Of a stretch of 54,287 nt of DNA, positions 18,023 to 26,718 are shown one piece after another. The number at the start of each line of letters is the position of its first letter. Within the stretch, counting starts at the first letter, position 1. The translations under genes and the position numbers were made by a program. This stretch comes from a virus. The notes beneath the pieces were generated by a model that made no database searches, had not been told where the DNA came from, and saw only the letters and a list, made by a program, of their open reading frames with translations. Where the stretch lies: the IMG/VR virus record IMGVR_UViG_3300017987_000113, positions 1 through 54,287 of that record. One strand, written 5' to 3'.

Positions 18023-21000
18023 CTATTTTGTCCACTCATCTCTGGAGCCTATTGTATTAACCTCTATATGGGCATCGATCTCATGTAAAGCTGCATCTTC
18101 ATCATAGGTATCAGCTGCATCGCCAGCATCTCTGAATAACCTACAAATAAGCATACAGCTTATAGTCAATCCTGTTCCTGATATACCTGAAAATGACGCC
18201 ACCTGGTGCTTCTTAGCCGTACCGTCAGCTGCATCATTAACATAAATAAGAGTAGTATTGCCGAAAGTACCATCTACATTGGCTACGGTATATTCCAGGC
18301 CCCAGCGTACTGTACCGGTATCTGTATCCATGGGCGACCAGTGTACGTGCATTTCAATGTCAGTACCCTCTTTATAAGCATGAGGGATCTGCATCTCAAA
18401 ATATACTTCCTCTTCAGTATTCTTATTAAACAGATAAGTATAAACTCCCTGAGAAGGCGTACCGCCACCATCATCCATGAATTTTGCAAAGTCGGGTGCA
18501 TTTGCAGATCCACGGTTAGTCGCAGAAAGCGGAACCCTTACATCTTCCCAGTATGTTTCAAGCAATGTAAAATCACCTTCAACAGTAGTATCTCCTGTAA
18601 TGGCTATCTGGTCTCCATCGATCTTCAGGCGTGAAGCCATTGATGTGCCGTTATGCACTTGAATATCGAGTTGAGAATCCAGATTAGGTGAAGCCCAGGT
18701 AGATCTACCGGAAGCAATAATCTGTATTCCTGTATATTCATCATCCCTATCATCATGTCCTCTGAATTGTAATACTCCTAAATAATCTCCACTTACTACA
18801 CGGTCATAACGGTTAAACCATAACTCTGAAGCAGAAGCGGCTGTTGTATCGTTGCTTGTCAACTCTACAGTAATGTTCCTGGTTGAACTTGTAGAACCGA
18901 ATATTTCTATAACATCTGAAGCTGGTGCATTTATCTTTGCCCTGTTAGAAACGGCCCCTGCAGTACCACCAAGGATAAGATAATTACTCGCAATAACCCT
19001 GGCATCTCCATTAACATCGAGTTTAGCATAAGGAACCTGTGTTCCTATACCTACAGAAGATCCGGTATCACTAATTTGCTTACTATAAAAGGCTGCCCAA
19101 ACATTTGCCAGAGCACCCAGGTTAATAGAATCAGTTGTATCAGGATAAAAAGCAGGATCATTGGGAGCAGGTGTAGTATCAAGGTTTATCCTGTTAAGAT
19201 CAACAGCATTATCAATCAACACCAGGCTCTCTGTAGTGGCATTACCTCCGTATATCTCTCCCTCTACCGTAAGATCATCATTGATAGTTACCATTCCGGT
19301 AGAAAAATCTCCGTGAATTAAAGGAGTTGCAGTATTAGAATTGGCTATATATAACTTATTATCTCCCGTTTCATTTGCACCTGCATAATAACCGATAAAC
19401 ACATTGCTTGATCCTGTAGTTGTAGATCCGGCCCAAGCTCCAAGAAAAGTATTATTACTTTCTGTAACCATATCGGTACCGGCATTATATCCAACTACTG
19501 TATTATAGCTCCCAGCCGTAAGAGCATCAGAAGTAGTTGCACCAATAGATATATTTCCACTGGAAGCATCTGCAGAAAGCAGAGCATTATGACCAATAGC
19601 TATATTATTACTCCCTGTTTCTAAATTTATCAATGGACTAAAACCAATGGCTATATTATATCCTGCAGTAGTATATTTTGTTAAAGCATTATGACCAATT
19701 CCAATATTAGCAGATCCGGTTGAGGTTCCACCAATATCCCCTTTTCCTGATTGTGATCCTATAAATACATTTTGACTTCCTGCTGTAGCATACCTCATTG
19801 CTTCATAACCAAAAGCACAATTATCCTGACCCGTTGTGCTGTAAACCATACTATCATGGCCAACGGCTGTATTTCTTAAACCCGTTGTTAATGAATACAT
19901 ACTATTGCGACCTATAGCAATAGAAAGATCGCCTGTAGCAGTATATAATGCCTGAGAGCCTATAGCGATATTATAGTCACCAGAAATATTAGTATGAATA
20001 GTATTATAACCTATAGCAACATTATGCGTACCATCTGCTGTATTAAACAATGATTGAAATCCTATTCCTGTATTAGAAGTTCCCGTAGTAAGGTTTAAAA
20101 GTGCTCCTGCACCAATAGCAATAGCTCTGCCAAAATTAGATGTTGTAGAAACCCCATGCCCGGCATTACTGCCAAGTAAAACATTATCATTTCCAGTTGT
20201 TAGTTCACCTCCAGCACCGACACCTACAATAACATTACTTGCCCCGGTTGTAATATCATAACCGGCCTGGTATCCAATTATAGTATTCTGCAACCCCGTA
20301 GTAAGACTAAACCCCGCCTGATAACCAAGCCCAACATTTCTGTCTGCGTCAGAAGTAGCCGTAACACCCATTCCAGCTTGATCACCTAAAAATACATTAT
20401 ATTGCCCCGTCTGATATCTCCCGGCATAACTACCAACATAAACATTATAAGAAGAAGCTGTATTCTCATATCCGGCATTCTTGCCAATAACTACATTGCC
20501 ATTGCCAGAAAGCAAGGAATAAGCAGCATCGTGACCAACTATTACATTAGAACCACCTATTGTTAGATCATGCCCAGCATTGTGCCCAGCTGCAACATTA
20601 TTAGTGCCACCTAAACATGATACCATAGAATGATAACCAATAGCAGTATTATAAGATCCGGTTGTAATAACACTTAAGACCTCATAACCAACAGCAACAT
20701 TGCTCCCTGCGGTATTTGTTCCTGATGCTCCTCTTCCTACATTAGATCCTATATAAACATTGGAACCTGCCGCTGTATATTGACCTGCAAAAGTCCCTAT
20801 CATCACATTCTCTGTCTGAGTAGTTAAGACTATTCCTGCCTGGCGGCCTATAATAATATTATTTTCGCCAGTAGTTACTGAATAAGCACTTTGAAAACCA
20901 ATCGCAATATTACTATCTCCATCAGTAAGACTCTGTAATGCAAAAGAACCAATAGCTACTGTATAAAGATAACCTGCACCTACAGATCCTTGTCCTGCAG

Positions 21001-22714
21001 TCATTCCTATTATTACATTATTATCACCTGTTGCATTTTGTCCAGCTCCACTACCTACATAAGTATTTGAAATACCTGTTGTTGTATTAATGCCTGCCTG
21101 ATGCCCAAGATAAGTATTTGAATTACCTGTTGTAATATTTGCTCCGGCCTGTGAGCCAAGTACCGTATTAAAATTACCAGAAGTAATATCAAGAAGTGCC
21201 TGGTATCCTACTGCAGTATTATTAGCAGCCGGTACTGTTCCGGAAACGCCTTTACCTGCCTGATGCCCAATAAATACATTATGGCTGGACTCCGTATAAT
21301 AACCTGCCTCAAAGCCAATAGCAATATTATTATTGCCGGTAGTAACAGAAACAAGACTACTGGCTCCAAAAGCAGTATTATAACTACCAGTTGAAACATT
21401 GTATCCCGCATTTGTACCTACCAATGTATTGTAACTACCAGACCCAGCAGTACTGGAGCCTGATCCTGCACCAACGGTTGTATTAGCAGCTCCGGATGCC
21501 CTGTTCCGAGAAGATCCAAGACCCACCGCAGTATTACTGTAGCCTGCAGTAGAAGCATATAAAGCCTCATGGCCCAGAGCTGTATTAGAACTCTGTGTAG
21601 CATTAGAATACAAAGCCTGGTATCCGATAGCTGTATTTTGTGTGCCGCTTGTATTGCTATTCATTGCATTAATACCAACTGCAGCATTAAAATTATTACC
21701 ATCATCACTTGTACCGGAACCTGATCCAAGATAAACACTCGATACATCTGAGACAGCATCCGAAAGATCATCTATTGCTGAAGCACCGCCTCCGCCACCG
21801 GCACCAAGATCAACAGTAGATCCGTTTATCCTGGCATACATACTTGTAGTAGTAGTCCATATATCTCCGTTCTGAGGAGCAGAAGGAGCTGTACCATGTG
21901 CAATATTAAGGCTTGCTCTTGATGTAGTAGAAGCAGAACAAAGCACCCGATCTCCAAAACTTACTTCTCCAGCCTGGGTTGATATAGCATAATTTTGTGC
22001 AGTTCCTCCACTTACATTTCCGATTAAAAGACCATAATTTTGTGTAGATGTTCCAGTTACACTTCTGATATAAACACCATAATTATTTACACTGCCACCT
22101 GTTATGTCTCCGATACGTACTCCTGTATTGCCCAATGTACCAAGGCTAAAATCTTCTATCCAGACACCATAAGCATTATCGATGGCAGATGTTCCACCAT
22201 TAGAATTTTCCAAACGTACACCAGAATAAGTATCTGCTGTCATTGTGGTACCGGGAAGAATAACAAGATTTGATTTTAATCCGGCCATAGTTCCATATTC
22301 GGAATCTGTCAGATTAAAAATAACACCAAACATTCCACTGGCCATATTTAAAACACCCCCTCCGGTATTATAAACCACTCCACCAGCTCCGGCTGCTTCA
22401 TATATCGTCGTAGGTACTGTATGATTAATAATACCATAATTAGTTGACACTATAAAATCCATATCATCAACACCAGCTGTTGTTGCATAATATAATGCAC
22501 CTGCAGCACCTTGCAATCCCGTTCCAGTACCAGGAGAAATTATAGTTACATCTGATTTAATCCCTGCATCTGCCAATGATACTCCACCAGGAATAGGTGT
22601 AAATACTCTTTGATGTTCGATAAGCCCATTGATACCTTTTTCATACTCGGAGCCCACCTTTAAAAACGAAAAGGTATTCTTTCTGTGAATACCTGTACCT
22701 CTTTCTTGTTTCAT
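18023..22714 (-). CDS. Giant repeat adhesin / tail fibre (1563 aa)
   Basis: 1563 residues. An N-terminal ~330-residue beta-rich region is followed by roughly 800 residues of short repeats (about residues 330-1130) built from NTAIGYQAL / NNIAIGFEAG / NTVVGYNAG-type units alternating with TTG linkers, as in the head domain of trimeric YadA-like adhesins. Next come a LDVNGDA-type fibre segment (about 1220) and a terminal ~170-residue jelly-roll-like tip containing MQIPHAYKEGTDIEMHVHW, a motif seen on many environmental phage fibres. It probably forms a trimeric fibre that binds the host surface. No S74 chaperone domain is visible. It overlaps the upstream gene by one base. Confidence 0.8.
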   Translation of the reverse strand: MKQERGTGIHRKNTFSFLKVGSEYEKGINGLIEHQRVFTPIPGGVSLADAGIKSDVTIISPGTGTGLQGAAGALYYATTAGVDDMDFIVSTNYGIINHTVPTTIYEAAGAGGVVYNTGGGVLNMASGMFGVIFNLTDSEYGTMAGLKSNLVILPGTTMTADTYSGVRLENSNGGTSAIDNAYGVWIEDFSLGTLGNTGVRIGDITGGSVNNYGVYIRSVTGTSTQNYGLLIGNVSGGTAQNYAISTQAGEVSFGDRVLCSASTTSRASLNIAHGTAPSAPQNGDIWTTTTSMYARINGSTVDLGAGGGGGASAIDDLSDAVSDVSSVYLGSGSGTSDDGNNFNAAVGINAMNSNTSGTQNTAIGYQALYSNATQSSNTALGHEALYASTAGYSNTAVGLGSSRNRASGAANTTVGAGSGSSTAGSGSYNTLVGTNAGYNVSTGSYNTAFGASSLVSVTTGNNNIAIGFEAGYYTESSHNVFIGHQAGKGVSGTVPAANNTAVGYQALLDITSGNFNTVLGSQAGANITTGNSNTYLGHQAGINTTTGISNTYVGSGAGQNATGDNNVIIGMTAGQGSVGAGYLYTVAIGSFALQSLTDGDSNIAIGFQSAYSVTTGENNIIIGRQAGIVLTTQTENVMIGTFAGQYTAAGSNVYIGSNVGRGASGTNTAGSNVAVGYEVLSVITTGSYNTAIGYHSMVSCLGGTNNVAAGHNAGHDLTIGGSNVIVGHDAAYSLLSGNGNVVIGKNAGYENTASSYNVYVGSYAGRYQTGQYNVFLGDQAGMGVTATSDADRNVGLGYQAGFSLTTGLQNTIIGYQAGYDITTGASNVIVGVGAGGELTTGNDNVLLGSNAGHGVSTTSNFGRAIAIGAGALLNLTTGTSNTGIGFQSLFNTADGTHNVAIGYNTIHTNISGDYNIAIGSQALYTATGDLSIAIGRNSMYSLTTGLRNTAVGHDSMVYSTTGQDNCAFGYEAMRYATAGSQNVFIGSQSGKGDIGGTSTGSANIGIGHNALTKYTTAGYNIAIGFSPLINLETGSNNIAIGHNALLSADASSGNISIGATTSDALTAGSYNTVVGYNAGTDMVTESNNTFLGAWAGSTTTGSSNVFIGYYAGANETGDNKLYIANSNTATPLIHGDFSTGMVTINDDLTVEGEIYGGNATTESLVLIDNAVDLNRINLDTTPAPNDPAFYPDTTDSINLGALANVWAAFYSKQISDTGSSVGIGTQVPYAKLDVNGDARVIASNYLILGGTAGAVSNRAKINAPASDVIEIFGSTSSTRNITVELTSNDTTAASASELWFNRYDRVVSGDYLGVLQFRGHDDRDDEYTGIQIIASGRSTWASPNLDSQLDIQVHNGTSMASRLKIDGDQIAITGDTTVEGDFTLLETYWEDVRVPLSATNRGSANAPDFAKFMDDGGGTPSQGVYTYLFNKNTEEEVYFEMQIPHAYKEGTDIEMHVHWSPMDTDTGTVRWGLEYTVANVDGTFGNTTLIYVNDAADGTAKKHQVASFSGISGTGLTISCMLICRLFRDAGDAADTYDEDAALHEIDAHIEVNTIGSRDEWTK

Positions 22715-23481
22715 TATGAGTTAGATTTAATTCCGATTATTTCAATTTGAGCTATCGTACCACCTCCATCATCAACATCTTCTGCCATGGTCTGTAAGGA
22801 AATGTAAGGAGTGCCACCGTCTGTAGAGAATACTACTTTGGTGTACTGATCTTCATCTGTGAATTCCTCGATATACTGGGAATCCTCTCCCATACCGTAG
22901 TTAGTTCCTCCGGTAGTATGCCTGGACATGATCCTTAAGTGTACTCCTGCAGAATCATTGATCACTAACCTGCAGTATAAGGTAAGGGTGTTGTAACCTG
23001 TCATATCAATCTGGGATCCGGCAGTGATATACACTCCGTCAGCTGCACCGACATTGGCCAGGGATCGGATAGTAGAAGGTGCTGAAGCACCACCGCCAAG
23101 AGCTGCCAAGATCTGTGTAAGCAGTGTATCATCATCTGCTATAGCCACCCTTAATGTTCCTATTGTGGAATTACCCTGGTCAGTAGCAATCGGATTACCG
23201 CCTAACTGTGCTACATCGACGCTTGCGGCCACACCGCCGGAAGAGCCTATGTAGGTTCGCATATCTTCAATTACTGCGTCAATGGTTGTGGGAGGAGCAC
23301 CGTCATAAAGGGAAAGATCATCGAAATCGATTATGTACCGGTTCTGCGGGCCCTGGGTTCCGGAGATAACAATTTTATCACCCCAGCGTTTAATGCTTCC
23401 TATCTGCAGAAAGAACTGGTTGGTGTATTTGTTATTCCTTTGTTCTATCCGGAAAGCATTGCTTAATATTTCTATTTGCAT
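22714..23481 (-). CDS. Fibre-base or head-fibre-like structural protein
   Basis: 255 residues: N-terminal short beta domain, a low-complexity Ala/Gly/Asp hinge (VAQLGGNPIATDQGN, then ILAALGGGASAPS), and a beta-rich C terminus of about 110 residues. The hinge followed by a jelly-roll-sized domain is typical of phage virion appendage proteins. It is placed directly before the giant adhesin and overlaps it by one base, so it may anchor or cap the fibre. No enzymatic motif is visible. Confidence 0.6.
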   Translation of the reverse strand: MQIEILSNAFRIEQRNNKYTNQFFLQIGSIKRWGDKIVISGTQGPQNRYIIDFDDLSLYDGAPPTTIDAVIEDMRTYIGSSGGVAASVDVAQLGGNPIATDQGNSTIGTLRVAIADDDTLLTQILAALGGGASAPSTIRSLANVGAADGVYITAGSQIDMTGYNTLTLYCRLVINDSAGVHLRIMSRHTTGGTNYGMGEDSQYIEEFTDEDQYTKVVFSTDGGTPYISLQTMAEDVDDGGGTIAQIEIIGIKSNS

Positions 23482-23780
23482 TACGTCATGGAATTTAGGT
23501 TTTCAATAAACTCTAATACCGCAATATGTCCTTGCTCTGCTACCTCCCATGGTATAAGTTCATTCTTGTGGAATTTAGCTGTTACCAGCTCTCCCTCTTT
23601 ATTCCACCAATGGCATTTAACACCCATAAGGTGCATTTTAGTTTCCTTTTCATCAGGATTGTGAGAGTTTGGCCTTTCTACAAACTTTTTTATGAAGTCT
23701 TCGACAAATAGCTTTTGGGAGAGATGTTCTTTGTGTGCTACTTCCCGGCCTACCTTAATCCAGTTTCTTTCGTATTCCAT
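23481..23780 (-). CDS. Small DUF2158-like protein, first gene of the late operon
   Basis: 99 residues. The C-terminal half (VKCHWWNKEGELVTAKFHKNE, split here by its Trp pair) resembles the short beta domain of YodC/DUF2158-type proteins, in which a Cys-x-Trp strand is followed by an x-F-x(3)-x-L strand. The N-terminal half is helical and basic. The ATG at 23780 lies only five bases after a TATCTTTG promoter box, so its mRNA from that promoter would be leaderless or nearly so. The role is unknown; it could be a small regulator. Confidence 0.6.
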   Translation of the reverse strand: MEYERNWIKVGREVAHKEHLSQKLFVEDFIKKFVERPNSHNPDEKETKMHLMGVKCHWWNKEGELVTAKFHKNELIPWEVAEQGHIAVLEFIENLNSMT

Positions 23781-23785
23781 GCAGA

Positions 23786-23817
23786 CAAAGATAATAAAGA
23801 ATATATACTAAAAGCAA
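23786..23817 (-). promoter_or_regulatory. Bacteroidota-type promoter, late operon proximal
   Basis: On the minus strand TTG (23817-23815), 21 bases, then TATCTTTG (23793-23786), matching TTG-N17-23-TAnnTTTG known from Flavobacterium/Bacteroides. The box ends five bases before the first late ATG, which predicts a leaderless transcript or one starting inside the gene. Confidence 0.6.
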
Positions 23818-23899
23818 ATGTGTGTTTTCGGTATGTGTTGGTAGGAATTTAGTTACCTGTTCCAGAGCGAAGCTGGTAAATAGAAGAGGAAAAAGCAAA

Positions 23900-23980
23900 C
23901 CCCCCTTTCCCCCCTTACCGCTTTTAGCTTACTGTTCCGTCGCTTGCTGGCAATTCTCCCGGGTACTCAAACAACCCCCC
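23900..23980. repeat. Three CCCCCCT motifs in the late leader
   Basis: Runs of six C followed by T occur at 23900-23906, 23909-23915 and 23975-23981. On the minus strand, which is the sense strand of the late leader, they read AGGGGGG. The same heptamer recurs three times at 27294-27439 and I did not find it in coding regions. Candidate protein-binding or G-rich RNA motif. Confidence 0.5.
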
Positions 23981-24000
23981 TAAACAAGAGTATAAGAAAA

Positions 24001-24114
24001 CCCGGCTGTCAGGAGAAGGGTGCCGGGCTAACTTTAAAAAACATGAGTAAAACTATGGTATCTTACTACTGATACCGATTTGATATTCAGTATCTTTTAT
24101 TTTCCCTTCTCCTG
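24001..24114 (-). promoter_or_regulatory. Attenuator-like leader of the late operon
   Basis: On the minus strand a hairpin CCCGGC / GCCGGG (24027-24022 with 24006-24001) is followed by TTTTCTT and looks like an intrinsic terminator. Its 15-base loop contains CCCTTCTCCTG (24020-24010), perfectly complementary over 11 bases to CAGGAGAAGGG upstream (24114-24104). Between them lies a smaller hairpin GGTATC / GATACC. The upstream segment could pair with the terminator loop as a pseudoknot or antiterminator, giving conditional read-through into the late genes. Confidence 0.55.
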
Positions 24115-24143
24115 GACTTTATATAAACCTACTAAGATCACCA

Positions 24144-24175
24144 CAAAGATATTCCTATAAAAATAGCAAAGTCAA
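24144..24175 (-). promoter_or_regulatory. Bacteroidota-type promoter, late operon distal
   Basis: Minus strand TTG (24175-24173), 21 bases, TATCTTTG (24151-24144). A transcript from here would carry about 350 bases of leader through the attenuator-like structure before the first late gene. Confidence 0.55.
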
Positions 24176-24195
24176 CAAAAGTTTTCAACAGTAAA

Positions 24196-24228
24196 AGAAA
24201 AAGCCCCGGCAAAAACCGGAGCTTTTAT
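24196..24228 (-). terminator. Intrinsic terminator after the leftward accessory operon
   Basis: Stem AAAAGC-x-CCGG / CCGG-x-GCTTTT with a short A/T-rich loop. On the minus strand it is followed by TTTTTCTTTT. It separates the 24,304-27,184 operon from the late promoters. The symmetrical A/T flanks could also let it act weakly on the plus strand. Confidence 0.75.
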
Positions 24229-24281
24229 AATCGGAAAAACGTTGAAGCCGAATTACCGAGCTTAGAACAGCAAGCTGATTG

Positions 24282-24312
24282 CAAATATATAACAACAGTC
24301 TACCTATCCCAA
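24282..24312 (-). promoter_or_regulatory. Promoter-like site between operon end and terminator
   Basis: Minus strand TTG (24312-24310), 20 bases, TATATTTG (24289-24282). A start about seven bases downstream would give a ~75-base RNA ending at the terminator at 24196, with no open frame of note. It may drive a small RNA or be a chance match. Confidence 0.4.
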
Positions 24313-24642
24313 ATTTTTAAGTTTGCAATGAGCAAGCATCTTCTTAGCTTCAGTAAGTGCTTTTAAGTACCTACCCCTTGCCTTCTCTGCCTTTGGGATA
24401 TTCCGGGCCCTTGTTAATAGCCTGTTAATATCTTTTTCAGACTCTTTGTAGCTAAACCAGGGTTTTTGCTCTGCTTTGCTTTCTTCTGCCTTCTTCTTAG
24501 CCTCCTTTAATTTAGCTATTGGGCCGGTGGCTTTTGGTTTTTCGGCTGCCTTTGTTTCCTTTTCAGGAACCTTTCCTTCGGTTGCTGAAGGATCGGGTGT
24601 TACTTTAGCACCATCAGGTGCATCTTCTTTTTTAGTTGTCAT
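24304..24642 (-). CDS. Lys/Ala/Glu-rich, partly disordered protein
   Basis: 112 residues. Residues 1-65 are low complexity (Lys, Glu, Pro, Ala, with AKLKEAKKKAEESKAEQK), and the C-terminal ~45 residues are helical and basic (DINRLLTRARNIPKAEKARG). Such make-up occurs in nucleoid-like or internal virion proteins, but no family is recognised. It is the last gene of the leftward accessory operon. Confidence 0.65.
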   Translation of the reverse strand: MTTKKEDAPDGAKVTPDPSATEGKVPEKETKAAEKPKATGPIAKLKEAKKKAEESKAEQKPWFSYKESEKDINRLLTRARNIPKAEKARGRYLKALTEAKKMLAHCKLKNLG

Positions 24643-24661
24643 AATACAAAATTAGTTTAAG

Positions 24662-25231
24662 TTAAACATCACGAGAATAAGCGAGAATATCAAACTTCTT
24701 AGCCTGGAAATAACCTACACCGTTATACAGGAACAGATCATTTACAACCTTTACATCACTCATAAACTTAGGCTCTCTTGTAAGGAAAACCCTGTCTCCG
24801 GCCTTCATGCCGGTCTGCTCTGTTACCTGATCGGATATAGCTACGATTATACCCTGATGTGGGTGCTGATCGAAACTTCCGGGCTTCTTAAGCATATCTC
24901 CTGTGGCGGAGCGTAAATCGCTGATATTAGTAGGGATTACTGGAATCATTGCAATAATGATATTATTCTCAATAGGCTTTATGTCTGTGAGAATATCCGT
25001 GGGAACATATTGGAAGCTGCCTTTAAAGTCAGGACACTTGCCTTTTACATATTCATTGAAAGCTTTTCCGATACTGTCTGCCTCGGTCAGTTTTTTGTAG
25101 ATCTCAGCCGTAACATAGTAGTAGTGATATACTGCATTGTTGTTAAACTCTACCTCCAGGATCTCATACTTGGGCAGATAGCCCACGGACTTGATCATAC
25201 TGCTTTCTGTCGGTTGTCTTTTCATATACAT
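24662..25231 (-). CDS. KTSC domain fused to a GroES (Cpn10)-like domain
   Basis: 189 residues. Residues about 12-65 (IKSVGYLPKYEILEVEF, YHYYYVTAEIYKKLTEADSIG) match the KTSC domain pattern, a short beta-beta-alpha module usually found alone. Residues about 88-189 look like a Cpn10 fold: IIAMIPVIP, a long mobile-loop-like segment (GDMLKKPGSFDQHP), GIIVAIS, MKAGDRVFLTREP, and a final GVGYFQAKKFDILAY strand pair. Phage GroES analogues (such as T4 gp31) help fold the capsid protein with host GroEL. The fusion of the two domains is unusual. Call based on motif recognition only. Confidence 0.5.
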   Translation of the reverse strand: MYMKRQPTESSMIKSVGYLPKYEILEVEFNNNAVYHYYYVTAEIYKKLTEADSIGKAFNEYVKGKCPDFKGSFQYVPTDILTDIKPIENNIIIAMIPVIPTNISDLRSATGDMLKKPGSFDQHPHQGIIVAISDQVTEQTGMKAGDRVFLTREPKFMSDVKVVNDLFLYNGVGYFQAKKFDILAYSRDV

Positions 25232-25252
25232 TTAATATTAATGGTTAATAAA

Positions 25253-25864
25253 CTATTGCTTTATCGCCACATCTTGCTCAACGGCTTCACTGGGAGGATC
25301 TCCCGGGTCTTGTTTATCATCATCATCGATGGGGATTGTCTGCTGTGCCTGCTTGTCGTAATACAAAAATTCATAACACTCCGAAATAATATTGTTCACT
25401 ATATCATGGATCTGGTGCGGCTGGCTTTCATCAATATCTCCTGAGAGCCATATAGCATTTGTATTCAAGGCTACTTTCTGGCCGTTGTCTACCTCATAAA
25501 CAGAAGTAATAACGACCTTGCGTTTATCATCCTCTCCTGAGAGGGCGATGCCGGTAACGGTGATCTTATCCACAATACTGTAGTACAGATCCTCAATATC
25601 CATGTTTTCGGTTTTCAGAGCCACAAAGCGTATCTTATCCAGCCTGAATGTTTTCGATACAAAAGGCTTTAACAGTACCAGCAGTCCTGTAAGATCAGGA
25701 TGCGGAGTTCTGTCCGATTTGCGGCTGTGTGTAACCGTGTAGGTTTCATCTGAAGCTGTTTGCTTTGTAACAAAGTTCAGCTCCAGGCCACCCTTAGACG
25801 CAAGGTGCTTGACCTTGGTAAGAGTGAATTGACTTGGTGATGGGTTTTTCATAATCATAAACAT
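25253..25864 (-). CDS. Hypothetical protein (203 aa)
   Basis: 203 residues with a beta-rich N-terminal half, a central segment (DKITVTGIALSGEDDKRKVVITSVYEV) and an acidic, probably disordered tail (DDDDKQDPGDPPSEAVEQD). Three Met codons lie within the first five residues (25864, 25858, 25852), so the exact start is uncertain. The acidic C terminus resembles those of ssDNA-associated proteins, but no family is recognised. Confidence 0.65.
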   Translation of the reverse strand: MFMIMKNPSPSQFTLTKVKHLASKGGLELNFVTKQTASDETYTVTHSRKSDRTPHPDLTGLLVLLKPFVSKTFRLDKIRFVALKTENMDIEDLYYSIVDKITVTGIALSGEDDKRKVVITSVYEVDNGQKVALNTNAIWLSGDIDESQPHQIHDIVNNIISECYEFLYYDKQAQQTIPIDDDDKQDPGDPPSEAVEQDVAIKQ

Positions 25865-25880
25865 TTAATTATACATTGGG

Positions 25881-26132
25881 TTAATTATCATCCTTAACAA
25901 ATATATTGCCTCTCTCAAAGAGAGCCTGTAAGAACCACTTGCGATAGTCCTGGTATTCCTCAACAGTCTCGCTGCGTTTGCTTTCTGATCCGTCTTTATT
26001 GAGTGTTACCACCCTTTTGCGGATGGTATGCTCTGCCAGCCGGCTGCCGTGTTTGTCTCTCCAATAGATAACAGTGCCCAGCTTAAGCTCTTTAATGTCC
26101 GTAACCTTACGGTAGCCTTTGGGTGTATCCAT
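25881..26132 (-). CDS. Hypothetical small basic protein
   Basis: 83 residues, charged (KGYRKVTDIKELKLGTVIYWRDK), beta-rich N-terminal half with a KLGTVIYW strand reminiscent of small SH3-like barrels, and a helical C-terminal half. It sits between two other short genes with gaps of 1-16 bases. Function unknown. Confidence 0.65.
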   Translation of the reverse strand: MDTPKGYRKVTDIKELKLGTVIYWRDKHGSRLAEHTIRKRVVTLNKDGSESKRSETVEEYQDYRKWFLQALFERGNIFVKDDN

Positions 26133-26133
26133 A

Positions 26134-26319
26134 TTACAAATCCTCTACAATAGGGATAACCTTATCATAACGGCCAAAACGATCACGCTTGGGCTCAAGG
26201 GCGTAACCAATAATTTCGTATTCCGGAAATACATTGGAGATAACCCTGCCCCGGGCATCGATAACATAACGCTCCTCCTGATTAGAAAATCTGCTCTGTA
26301 TGATTTCTTTCTTACTCAT
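26134..26319 (-). CDS. Hypothetical small protein (61 aa)
   Basis: 61 residues, mixed charge, no motif that I recognise (DARGRVISNVFPEYEIIGYALE). Reading frame, spacing of one base to the next gene and three bases to the SSB gene support it as part of the leftward operon. Confidence 0.6.
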   Translation of the reverse strand: MSKKEIIQSRFSNQEERYVIDARGRVISNVFPEYEIIGYALEPKRDRFGRYDKVIPIVEDL

Positions 26320-26322
26320 AAC

Positions 26323-26718
26323 TTAAAAAGGTAAATCATCGTCGTATTCTTCTACTTCTACTTCTGCAGCCTCCCCCTCTGCCTTTAATGCTGTCTGTGT
26401 ATCATCCTTTTTTTTGCGGCCGGTAGCCGTATTTATATTCCATACCTGCAGGGTGGTAAAGTTCAGCTCCTCGCCTTCGGGCTTCTGCCACATCTTGCCA
26501 CGTATGAAAAATTCTACCTCTACAAATTCCTCAAGTGCAAACTGATCTATCATGTCGCACCTCTCGTTGATAAGCTCAAACTTAATATGGTCTATAAAGT
26601 CTTGCTTGTTGTGCCTGCGTTCCATTCTCAGGATAAAATCCCGCTTCTTAAACTTTGTCCACTCTCTTGGTTCATTAATCTTGTGAACGTACCCTTTTAC
26701 TTTGAAACTTCCCTTCAT
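26323..26718 (-). CDS. Single-stranded DNA-binding protein, DUF3127-like
   Basis: 131 residues from the ATG at 26718 (MKGSFKVKG); an earlier in-frame ATG at 26760 adds 14 residues lying within the upstream gene. The OB-fold-like pattern (GYVHKINEPREWTKFKKRDF, then EEFVEVEFFIRGKMWQKPEG and FTTLQVWNI) matches the DUF3127/SSB-like family common in Bacteroidota. The acidic tail ending DDDLPF is the classical SSB C-terminal tip that recruits other replication proteins. It probably coats ssDNA during phage replication. Confidence 0.75.
   Translation of the reverse strand: MKGSFKVKGYVHKINEPREWTKFKKRDFILRMERRHNKQDFIDHIKFELINERCDMIDQFALEEFVEVEFFIRGKMWQKPEGEELNFTTLQVWNINTATGRKKKDDTQTALKAEGEAAEVEVEEYDDDLPF

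Noticed and set aside
18206-18634. Plus-strand frames opposite the adhesin and other late genes
   Set aside because: They lie fully opposite strongly supported genes, have no promoter or ribosome site and have skewed composition.
18023-22714. Endosialidase-type (S74) chaperone at the end of the adhesin
   Set aside because: The C terminus looks like a jelly-roll tip with the PHAYKEG motif and has no catalytic Ser/Lys dyad pattern or autocleavage site.
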